Of a DNA stretch of 18,167 bases, positions 1-6,389 are shown piece by piece. Each line of letters begins with the position of its first letter. Positions within the stretch are counted from its first letter, which is position 1. Source of the DNA: JACOTV01 sp964445135 (GTDB lineage Bacteria; Patescibacteriota; Microgenomatia; UBA1406; GWC2-37-13); the NCBI GenBank assembly GCA_964445135.1, contig CAYUJW010000021.1, forward strand, positions 1-18,167, read 5' to 3'. Both the position numbers and the translations under genes were made by a program. The notes under the pieces were generated by a model that saw only the letters and a list, made by a program, of their open reading frames with translations, searched no databases and was not told the DNA's origin.

Positions 1-834
1 AATTACCAGCTTTCGCAAATCATTGTCCTCAACGACGAGTCGACTGACAATACCACGGCAATCGTCAATGAATTGAATAAGAAGTATCCAATTATTCGGC
101 AAATAATGCGTAAAAACCGCCTGGGTAAGGCTGCCGCACTCAACGATATATACGATGCAAATACGAGCGACTACCTGATGACCGTTGATGCAGATTGTGC
201 GCTTGGCACAGATTCAACCATCTCATCAATGGTCGCCAAACTTGAATCAAATCCACGCCTCAATGCAGTAGGCCCCCGTCACGTGCCGATCAAGCCGGAC
301 ACATTTATGGGGCGCTTGGCATGGATTTCTTACCTGAGCTTTGAAGATGCATTTTTGCACTACAATGACGGCTACAATTTTTATACCTCGATGTCCGGGC
401 AATTGCTACGTCGCTCATTTGTTGATTCATTCCGTTTTCCACCAGGCACGCTTTCGGACCAGATTTATGTCTATGCAAAAGCAACAGAGCATGACGAGCG
501 GGCGTTTGAATTAGTACGTGATGCAATTTTGCTTTTTACAACGGTGACCACCTTTCGGGATTGGCGCATATTAGCTGTTCGCTCAACTGCCGGCGATAAA
601 ACTGATGCGACAAATAGATTTGGAAATGACATCTTAAATAGATATCAAATTCCTCCTCAAATATTGATTACCTCACTTGTTCGATGGTTCATAAAACATC
701 CTATACTGCTTACTGGATCCATAATTATGAATATATACATTCGAATATTTCCATTAAAACGCGAGATTGTTAAAGACGGAATATGGATCCCAACAAGCTC
801 ATCAAAACAAAATATTGTTGTCAGAAATTCTTAA
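1..834 (+). CDS. Glycosyltransferase family 2, 5'-truncated by the window edge
   Basis: The reading frame is open from base 1, so the true start lies upstream; the TTG at 73 is internal. The visible 277 residues begin inside the GT-A fold with VLNDESTDNT, the family 2 nucleotide-sugar binding strand. A conserved K/R-rich helix (NRLGKAAALND) follows, then the metal-binding DxD motif as VDADC. After the catalytic half come SDQIYVYA, where GT2 enzymes usually carry their ED base region, and RDWR, perhaps a degenerate QxxRW. The last ~70 residues contain one hydrophobic segment (ITSLVRWFIKHPILLTGSIIM), suggesting membrane attachment. It probably transfers a sugar from a nucleotide donor to a lipid or glycan acceptor at the inner membrane face, which fits the sugar-nucleotide genes downstream. 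From about base 600 onward the gene is much more AT-rich and uses many ATA codons. The acceptor and sugar are unknown. Confidence 0.85.
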   Translation, partial: NYQLSQIIVLNDESTDNTTAIVNELNKKYPIIRQIMRKNRLGKAAALNDIYDANTSDYLMTVDADCALGTDSTISSMVAKLESNPRLNAVGPRHVPIKPDTFMGRLAWISYLSFEDAFLHYNDGYNFYTSMSGQLLRRSFVDSFRFPPGTLSDQIYVYAKATEHDERAFELVRDAILLFTTVTTFRDWRILAVRSTAGDKTDATNRFGNDILNRYQIPPQILITSLVRWFIKHPILLTGSIIMNIYIRIFPLKREIVKDGIWIPTSSSKQNIVVRNS

Positions 835-888
835 GTTTGACGTACACGATAAAATTCATATTCAGCACAACACAACAACCCATTTGAC

Positions 889-917
889 TTACCATTTCAA
901 TAAATTAGTACTATAAT
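889..917 (+). promoter_or_regulatory. Putative promoter of rfbF, nearly leaderless
   Basis: A perfect -10 box TATAAT at 912-917 stands 8 nt before the rfbF ATG, so transcription would start at or beside the start codon. A weak -35 (TTACCA, 889-894) has 17-bp spacing. A better hexamer, TTGACT at 884-889, is 22 bp away, which is too far. No Shine-Dalgarno sequence is present. Confidence 0.5.
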
Positions 918-925
918 ATATACCT

Positions 926-1696
926 ATGAAAGCAGTAATATTTGCAGGCGGACACGGAACTCGTATTTCGGAGGAAAGTGGAATCCGTCCAAAACCAATG
1001 GTTGAAATCGGTGGGCGCCCAATATTGTGGCACATCATGAAAACGTATGCCGCACATGGTGTGACTGACTTTGTCATTCTGGCCGGTTACAAAAGCCACA
1101 TGATCAAGGAGTATTTTGCCAATTATTGGATGTACTCTGCGTCTGCAACTTTTGATTTAGCAAAAAATACCACAACCATAGAATCGCACGATAATGAGCC
1201 ATGGAAAGTAACTGTTGTCGAAACAGGGCGTGATACACTCACTGCAGGACGACTCAGTATGGCCCGACCTTACATTGGGAATGAAGCATTTTTCCTCACA
1301 TATGGAGATGGTGTCTCAGATATTGATCTGGACAAATCACTCGCATTTCACAAAGAACAAGGCGTGCTTGTCACCGCAACGGTGGTCCAGCCACCTGGGC
1401 GCTTTGGCATGATGCAACTGAAGGATAATGAATCAATCATCGAGGGTTTTCGTGAAAAGCCAACCGGAGACGGTGGGGGATGGATTAACGCCGGATATTT
1501 TGTTGTTGAGCCATCAGCGCTTGACTATATTGAAGGTGACACCATGTGGGAGCAGGAGCCGATGACCAAATTGGCAGCAGATCGTCAATTGGCCGCATAT
1601 CGTCATGATGGGTTTTGGCATCCAATGGATACCCTTCGCGACAAACATGTTCTTGAAAAAATGTGGAAAGAAGGAAATGCACCATGGAAAAAATAG
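926..1696 (+). CDS. rfbF: Glucose-1-phosphate cytidylyltransferase
   Basis: This enzyme converts glucose-1-phosphate and CTP to CDP-glucose and pyrophosphate, the entry step to CDP-linked deoxysugars in the cytoplasm. The 256-residue length matches the RfbF family. Seen in sequence: the nucleotidyltransferase signature FAGGHGTRISEE (residues 6-17), the substrate-binding RPKPMVEIGG.PILWHIMK (21-39), LTYGDGVSD with the metal-binding Asp (124-132), GFREKP (174-179) and INAGYFV (187-193). The -HIMK-, -YGDG- and -PMD- signatures separate it from dTDP-glucose synthase RfbA. The ATG at 926 is the only sensible start because the conserved N-terminal strand MKAVIFAGG begins there. It is the first gene of a probable operon with the SDR gene 31 nt downstream and the RmlC-like gene. 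Its normal partner, CDP-glucose 4,6-dehydratase (RfbG), is not in the window. Confidence 0.95.
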   Translation: MKAVIFAGGHGTRISEESGIRPKPMVEIGGRPILWHIMKTYAAHGVTDFVILAGYKSHMIKEYFANYWMYSASATFDLAKNTTTIESHDNEPWKVTVVETGRDTLTAGRLSMARPYIGNEAFFLTYGDGVSDIDLDKSLAFHKEQGVLVTATVVQPPGRFGMMQLKDNESIIEGFREKPTGDGGGWINAGYFVVEPSALDYIEGDTMWEQEPMTKLAADRQLAAYRHDGFWHPMDTLRDKHVLEKMWKEGNAPWKK

Positions 1697-1727
1697 TAAA
1701 ACAAAAATTGCAATTTATACACTACCT

Positions 1728-2750
1728 ATGAAAATTTTAGTCACCGGAACTGAAGGATATATCGGACAAGTATTAGCACAAAAATTAGTCGCAGCTGGCC
1801 ACAACATAACATGTGTTGATACCTGCTTTTATACTGATGGCTACTTATATGAACCACAAGTTAAGATTCCGGCGCCTATCAAAAAGGATATTCGCGATCT
1901 TCAAATTGAAGATCTTGCAGGTCATGATGCGATCATACACCTAGCCGAACTTTCCAATGATCCACTTGGACAAAATAACCCTGAAATTACCTACAAAATT
2001 AACCATGAAGGAAGTGTGCGATTGGCACGAATGGCCAAGGAAGCCGGTGTCGCGCGCTTTATCTACACCTCATCATGCAGCATTTATGGCGTGGCCGATG
2101 GCATTGTTGATGAAACATCTCCAATCAACCCACAAACTGCATATGCTGAATGCAAATCATACGTCGAACGAGATGTATCAACATTGGCCGATGGCACGTT
2201 TTGCCCAACATTTTTGCGCAACGCAACAGTCTATGGGCCCTCGCCAAGACAACGCTTTGACCTGGTGGTCAACGATTTGTGCGGACTTGCATGGACTACG
2301 AAAAAAATCACCATGCTTTCAGACGGCACGCCTTGGCGCCCATTAGTTCACATTGAAGATGTGTGCTTGGCTATCATGTCAGTTATGGAAGCTGACGCAA
2401 ACCTCGTGTATAACGAAATTTTTAATGTCGGCCGAAGTGATGGAAACTACCGCATTCGTGACGTGGCAGAGATTATTGGCGAAGTATTTCCGGGGTGTGA
2501 AGTTTCATTTGGCACGGCTAGTGGCACAGATACCCGAAGCTATCAAGTGTCATTTGATAAAATTGCACGCACTTTGCCTGCCTTCAAACCTCGCTTTACT
2601 GTCCGAGACGGCGCCCGGCAATTGAAAGCGATATTTGAACAGGTCAACATGACCGACGAGACATTTAAATACCGCAATTACACCCGACTCAAACAGTTAG
2701 AATATTTGATCGAAACTGGCAAAGTCACCAGCGATCTACATTGGAAATAA
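1728..2750 (+). CDS. NAD(P)-dependent NDP-sugar epimerase/dehydratase (extended SDR)
   Basis: A 340-residue extended short-chain dehydrogenase. The start is placed at ATG 1728 because the Rossmann strand MKILVTGTEGYIG begins there; a longer reading from 1605 overlaps rfbF and adds no conserved sequence. Seen: the dinucleotide motif G7xxG10xxG13, Asp31 closing the second strand (an NAD preference is inferred), HLAELSNDPLG (71-81), the catalytic Ser region TSSCSIYG (114-121), the YxxxK pair Y139/K143, and RPLVHIEDV (204-212) typical of sugar epimerases. It is not a classical RfbG, which carries a distinct N-terminal motif (GHTGFKG). It probably epimerises, dehydrates or reduces the CDP-sugar made by RfbF. 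The substrate cannot be read from the sequence. A TATACA hexamer (1716-1721) 6 nt before the ATG could be a local promoter, though no -35 is seen. Confidence 0.85.
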   Translation: MKILVTGTEGYIGQVLAQKLVAAGHNITCVDTCFYTDGYLYEPQVKIPAPIKKDIRDLQIEDLAGHDAIIHLAELSNDPLGQNNPEITYKINHEGSVRLARMAKEAGVARFIYTSSCSIYGVADGIVDETSPINPQTAYAECKSYVERDVSTLADGTFCPTFLRNATVYGPSPRQRFDLVVNDLCGLAWTTKKITMLSDGTPWRPLVHIEDVCLAIMSVMEADANLVYNEIFNVGRSDGNYRIRDVAEIIGEVFPGCEVSFGTASGTDTRSYQVSFDKIARTLPAFKPRFTVRDGARQLKAIFEQVNMTDETFKYRNYTRLKQLEYLIETGKVTSDLHWK

Positions 2751-2761
2751 CATATAAAGAT

Positions 2762-3286
2762 ATGAAATTTATTGAAACACCACTGAAAGGAGCATACGTT
2801 GTCGAGCTGGAGAAGCGCGAGGATGAACGTGGATTTTTTGCACGTGCATTCTGTGTTGATGAATTTGCGGCGCACGGACTCAATACCACCGTCAAGCAGT
2901 CAAATCTTTCAGGGAGCGCACAAAAGGGGACAACGCGCGGACTTCATTATCAAGTATCCCCAATGGGAGAAGTAAAGTTTATTCGATGTATCAAAGGTGC
3001 TGTTTTTGATGTTTTAGTCGACATGCGACCTGAATCATCGACATATAAACAATGGTTTGGACTTGAGCTTTCGGCAGACAATCAAAAAGCAATATATATT
3101 CCTGAGGGGTTTGCGCATGGACACCAGACCTTAGAAGATGATAGTCAAATCATGTACCTCACATCACAGGTGTATTCACCAGAACACGAACGCGGTGTGC
3201 GTTGGGATGATCCTGCCATTCATGTGCAATGGCCACTTACCCCGACTGTTGTATCAGACAAAGACCAAACATGGCCACTCATTTGA
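2762..3286 (+). CDS. rfbC: dTDP-4-dehydrorhamnose 3,5-epimerase family protein (RmlC-like)
   Basis: A 174-residue cupin of the RmlC family, which epimerises C3 and/or C5 of NDP-4-keto-6-deoxyhexoses. Seen: RGFFARAFC (23-31), TRGLHYQ with catalytic His62, Lys72, FDVLVDMR (82-89), IPEGFAHGHQTL (113-124), Tyr132, the EHERGVRWDDP block (141-151) and a terminal SDKDQTWP containing the conserved Asp. His62, Lys72 and Tyr132 match the catalytic numbering I recall for mycobacterial RmlC. The start is placed at the ATG of MKFIETPLKG; an in-frame TTG 21 nt upstream lies inside the previous gene. It sits 11 nt after the SDR stop, so the two are probably cotranscribed. Because the locus has RfbF rather than RfbA, the substrate is more likely CDP-linked than dTDP-linked. 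The gene symbol therefore names the family, not a proven reaction. Confidence 0.88.
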   Translation: MKFIETPLKGAYVVELEKREDERGFFARAFCVDEFAAHGLNTTVKQSNLSGSAQKGTTRGLHYQVSPMGEVKFIRCIKGAVFDVLVDMRPESSTYKQWFGLELSADNQKAIYIPEGFAHGHQTLEDDSQIMYLTSQVYSPEHERGVRWDDPAIHVQWPLTPTVVSDKDQTWPLI

Positions 3287-3299
3287 GTGATTCAATACA

Positions 3300-3330
3300 G
3301 GTTAATGGATTAACGGATTGCGGATTAACG
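3300..3330. repeat. Short degenerate tandem repeat based on GGATTAAC
   Basis: The spacer after the RmlC-like gene reads as four 7-8 nt units: GGTTAAT, GGATTAAC, GGATTGC, GGATTAAC, followed by G. GGATTAACG occurs exactly twice, 15 bp apart (3307-3315 and 3322-3330). The second copy ends in TTAACG, which lies 16 bp upstream of a weak -10-like TATCAA (3347-3352), itself 7 nt before the next ATG. The repeat may therefore supply a -35 element. Confidence 0.6.
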
Positions 3331-3359
3331 AAATAATAAGCGCAACTATCAACTAATTT

Positions 3360-4756
3360 ATGATAATCATCGACAAGAAGCTCCAGGAACTAGAAAATAG
3401 CGGGAAGTCAATTGGCGTTGCCCTCATTGGCGCAGGATTTATGGCGCGCGGCATCGCAACACAAATTCACAATTACACCCCAGGCATGCGGCTCATTGGA
3501 GTTGCTAATAGAACAGTTGACCGTGCACAAACGATGATTGCTGAAATTGGAGCGGCAAGCGCCAATCTCCAAATTACTGACGATCCAATTGCCCTCATTA
3601 ACCGAGCTGATGTTGATGTGGTTGTTGAAGTAACTGGCGCCATGGAATATGGAGCGATGGTCATTCTTGAAGCATTTAAAGCAAAAAAACACGTGGTTTC
3701 GATGAATGCTGAGGTTGATGCGACGATCGGTCACATTTTGCGTGACCGTGCACGTGAAGCGGGAGTCGTATACACCGTGTCAGACGGCGACCAACCAGGC
3801 GTTCAACTTAATCTGTATCGATATGTACAGGGACTTGGATTAAAACCAGTACTTTGCGGCAACGTGAAAGGCTTGCAAGATCCGTACCGCAATCCAACAA
3901 CTCAAGAAGCGTTTGCCAAAAAATGGGGACAAAATCCCTANNNNNNNNNNNNNNNNNNNNNNNNNNNNNNNNNNNNNNNNNNNNNNNNNNNNNNNNNNNN
4001 NNNNNNNNNNNNNNNNNNNNNNNNNNNNNNNNNNNNNNNNACCGCAATCCAACAACTCAAGAAGCGTTTGCCAAAAAATGGGGACAAAATCCCTACATGG
4101 TCACCAGCTTTGCCGATGGAACCAAAATTTCCTTCGAGCAAGCTTGTGTTGCAAATGCAGTTGGAATGCGTGTTGCAAAGCGTGGAATGCATGGACCAAC
4201 TGTCCCACCAGGCACCCCAATTGAGAAGTCCGTTGATTTGTTTCCCCTGGACGACTTGGTTAATGGTCCAGGTATAGTTGACTATGTAGTTGGACCCGTG
4301 CCAAACGGCGGAATTTTTGTCCTAGCCACACATGATGATCCGATTCAAAAACATTACCTCAATTTGTACAAGGTCGGCGAAGGACCATTGTATTGCTTTT
4401 ATGCACCGTATCATCTGTGCCACTTTGAAACACCCTCATCAATCGCACGTGCATATTTTTTCCGCGACGAAACACTCGTTGCCCAAGGTGATAAACCGAT
4501 GGTTGAAGTGGTGACCGTTGCCAAAACCGACTTAAAACAAGGGGATACCCTTGATGCATTTGGAGGTTACAGCATGTACGGCGTATGTGAAAACTCGCCT
4601 GTTGCGCGTGCGCAAAATCTGCTTCCGATTGGACTTGCCGAGGGAGCAACCTTAAAACGTGAAGTCAAAAAAGATGCATGCCTCACATTTGATGATGTTG
4701 AGCTTGCACCAAATTCACTTGTACAGCAGCTCTGGAGCAAACAGCACGGAGTATAA
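3360..4756 (+). CDS. NAD(P)-binding oxidoreductase with C-terminal SAF domain, interrupted by an assembly gap
   Basis: Read literally, this gene changes frame across a 100-N run. If the gap and one copy of the 55-bp duplication beside it are collapsed (155 nt removed), a single 413-residue protein results, with the junction reading NPYMVTSFADG. The N-terminal half is a homoserine-dehydrogenase-like Rossmann fold: VALIGAGFMARG (residues 20-31), then DVDVVVEVTGA, a MNAEVDA segment, and VSDGDQPG. The C-terminal part has SAF-type features (VAKTDLKQGDTLDAFGG, then GLAEGATLKREVKKD), a fold shared with sialic acid synthase and flagellar basal-body P-ring formation proteins. Proteins of this architecture occur in surface-polysaccharide loci, so a reduction or oxidation step on a sugar or its precursor is likely, but the substrate is unknown. 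The start is ATG 3360, shortly before the Rossmann strand. The stop at 4754-4756 is followed by a 107-nt spacer with a promoter. Confidence 0.8.
3886..3940. repeat. 55-bp exact repeat, copy 1, left edge of scaffold gap
   Basis: These 55 bases are identical to 4041-4095 on the other side of the N run. They encode in-frame residues of the oxidoreductase (RNPTTQEAFAKKWGQNP). This is best read as unresolved contig overlap rather than biological duplication. Confidence 0.95.
3941..4040. other. Assembly gap of 100 Ns
   Basis: This is an exact run of 100 N bases, the conventional placeholder for a gap of unknown size. It falls inside the oxidoreductase gene. Because both flanks share the same 55 bases, the true missing length is probably zero. 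Confidence 0.98.
4041..4095. repeat. 55-bp exact repeat, copy 2, right edge of scaffold gap
   Basis: Identical to 3886-3940. Collapsing the two copies moves the frame by 155 nt (155 mod 3 = 2), which is exactly the difference between the upstream and downstream coding frames. Confidence 0.95.
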
Positions 4757-4773
4757 TCGCACTCCACTCATGA

Positions 4774-4830
4774 CGCATATTGTGTGATTTATACGGTATT
4801 TTACCGGGCTGTTATCCTATCACAATAGCG
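4774..4830. repeat. Imperfect inverted repeat upstream of the GT-C operon
   Basis: The left arm CGCATATTGTGTGAT (4774-4788) pairs with the right arm ATCACAATAGCG (4819-4830), with a 2-nt and a 1-nt bulge. Between the arms is a small hairpin, CGGTA-TTT-TACCG. There is no T-tract after the right arm, so it is not a standard terminator. It could be an operator or a weak transcript end for the oxidoreductase gene. Its left arm also resembles the -10 region at 4838-4854. Confidence 0.45.
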
Positions 4831-4845
4831 CAAATTGATATTGTA

Positions 4846-4854
4846 TGATATAAT
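4846..4854 (+). promoter_or_regulatory. Extended -10 promoter of the GT-C operon
   Basis: TGATATAAT is an extended -10 element (TG-N-TATAAT), with the hexamer at 4849-4854. The ATG at 4864 follows after 9 nt, so the transcript would have almost no 5' leader. No convincing -35 is seen, which is normal for extended -10 promoters. Confidence 0.55.
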
Positions 4855-4863
4855 GTATCTCTT

Positions 4864-6387
4864 ATGATCAAGAAGGTTTCGTCACTATTTTTCATCATCG
4901 TAATCGGCCTCATTCTCTTTGCAGCAACCATACGTGGTGATGTTGGGAACATGAATGACGTAGCACAGCTTGGTCAGTACACCTTGCCGGGAGGCGCGTT
5001 TGAATCTTCACATGAACGAGCTCCATACGCCGAAATGCTTGCCATAAAAACTCGCGGCACAATTGAACTTGGAGAAAAGCTTGCTGATTTTGGCTCTCCT
5101 GATATTGGATATGACGAAAACAAGTATTACAGCTTCTTCCCCTCAGGTATTCCAGTCATCCTTCTTGCAGGACATACCATCGGGTCACTATATAACCACG
5201 GACAAATAGGTGCGTATTTCATGATGAGTATCGCCACAATCATCACGATGATTTTCATCTATCTCATCTGTCGCGACATTTTTAAACTTGACTCTTGGGC
5301 CGCCATTGCAGCACCCATTGTCTACGCATTTGGCACATCATCCTGGAGCTATTCAGTCACCATCTATCAGCATGCGGTGACCGCCATGCTTGCAATGATC
5401 ATGTTTTATCTGACATGGTTGTATCGAAAACGTGGTAAATATCGAGTATTGTGGGCATCATTGGTGTGGACACTCTATGGTCTATCGTTTTTTATCGATT
5501 ACCCAAATGCCCTCATCCTTATGCCAAACATGGTGTACTTCTTACTCAGTTCATTTCGTGTGAAAGAATATGAAGTGGGGCAGAAAGTCACATTTGTATT
5601 CAATGGAACAATCATCGCAACGATGATATTTTTCGTAATGACCATTGGATATCATGGATACCACAACACAAAGTTTTTTGGTCAATGGTACATAATCGCA
5701 AACAGTTTAACCCGCTATACAAAGGATCAAGGAAAAGTGGTTGAGATCGTAAAGCAAGATAAAACTGAAGTCAAAGTTACCAGGTCATTAATTGAAGAGC
5801 TCCTCCCCTCAGGCAGCAAAACTCTTCTTTTTGGAATCGATAAAGGTTTGTTTTTATTCTCGCCTGTTTTGATTATGGCGCTTCTTGGTTATTTATCACT
5901 GTGGAACAAGCGACGTACAATGGAACTGGGCGTCATATCTGCATTGCCGGTTTTTAACCTCTTCGTCTATGCAAGCTTTGGTGATCCCTATGGTGGATGG
6001 GCATTTGGTCCACGATACCTGATTCCTGCCATGGCATCACTTTCAATCATGACAATTATCGGTCTGCAATTCGGGCGCCTTCGCGCACTTCGCCGCTTGG
6101 TGTTTTTCATACTCTTTATGATCTCATCTGGCATTGCCTTAGTCGGTGCCTTAACCAGCAACCTCATTCCGCCAAAAGTTGAAGCCGATTATTTGAAAAT
6201 CGACTACTACAACTTTACTCACAACTTTGACTTAATCTACAAAAATGCATCTTCAAGCTATGCATATAACGCATATGTGAGTCAATACATGACGCTTGAA
6301 CAGTACGCAGTCGTATTGTGGAGTGCGCTTATTGCGATTATGTTTGTGCTCATATTTCTGTTGCCACTTAAATTACGCGCCAAATAA
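4864..6387 (+). CDS. Polytopic GT-C-type membrane glycosyltransferase-like protein
   Basis: A 507-residue integral membrane protein. Residues ~7-22 form the first membrane helix. A long extracytoplasmic loop follows (about 25-105, containing YDENKYYSFFPSG), then roughly ten more hydrophobic segments. The block SFGDPYGGWAFGPRYLIPAMASL resembles a conserved loop in PMT/ArnT-like GT-C proteins of many environmental bacteria. An acidic pair near the first loop (NMNDVAQLGQY) could be the metal or donor-binding site, but I see no textbook DxD. Such enzymes use polyprenyl-phosphate sugars to glycosylate lipids, polysaccharide or proteins outside the cytoplasmic membrane. The start is the ATG shortly after the extended -10 box. 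It is cotranscribed with the next gene (2-nt spacing). The GT-C assignment is by topology and one motif; the donor and acceptor are unknown. Confidence 0.7.
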   Translation: MIKKVSSLFFIIVIGLILFAATIRGDVGNMNDVAQLGQYTLPGGAFESSHERAPYAEMLAIKTRGTIELGEKLADFGSPDIGYDENKYYSFFPSGIPVILLAGHTIGSLYNHGQIGAYFMMSIATIITMIFIYLICRDIFKLDSWAAIAAPIVYAFGTSSWSYSVTIYQHAVTAMLAMIMFYLTWLYRKRGKYRVLWASLVWTLYGLSFFIDYPNALILMPNMVYFLLSSFRVKEYEVGQKVTFVFNGTIIATMIFFVMTIGYHGYHNTKFFGQWYIIANSLTRYTKDQGKVVEIVKQDKTEVKVTRSLIEELLPSGSKTLLFGIDKGLFLFSPVLIMALLGYLSLWNKRRTMELGVISALPVFNLFVYASFGDPYGGWAFGPRYLIPAMASLSIMTIIGLQFGRLRALRRLVFFILFMISSGIALVGALTSNLIPPKVEADYLKIDYYNFTHNFDLIYKNASSSYAYNAYVSQYMTLEQYAVVLWSALIAIMFVLIFLLPLKLRAK

Positions 6388-6389
6388 CT

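Noticed and set aside
73..834. TTG at 73 as start of the GT2 gene
   Set aside because: The frame is open to base 1 and encodes the conserved VLNDESTDNT strand upstream of it, so the gene is truncated by the window edge.
1605..1727. Longer N-terminus for the SDR gene
   Set aside because: It overlaps the end of rfbF in another frame and the Rossmann fold begins exactly at ATG 1728.
3808..4277. Several short readings that run through the N block on both strands
   Set aside because: They exist only because N codons translate as X; the collapsed oxidoreductase frame explains the region.
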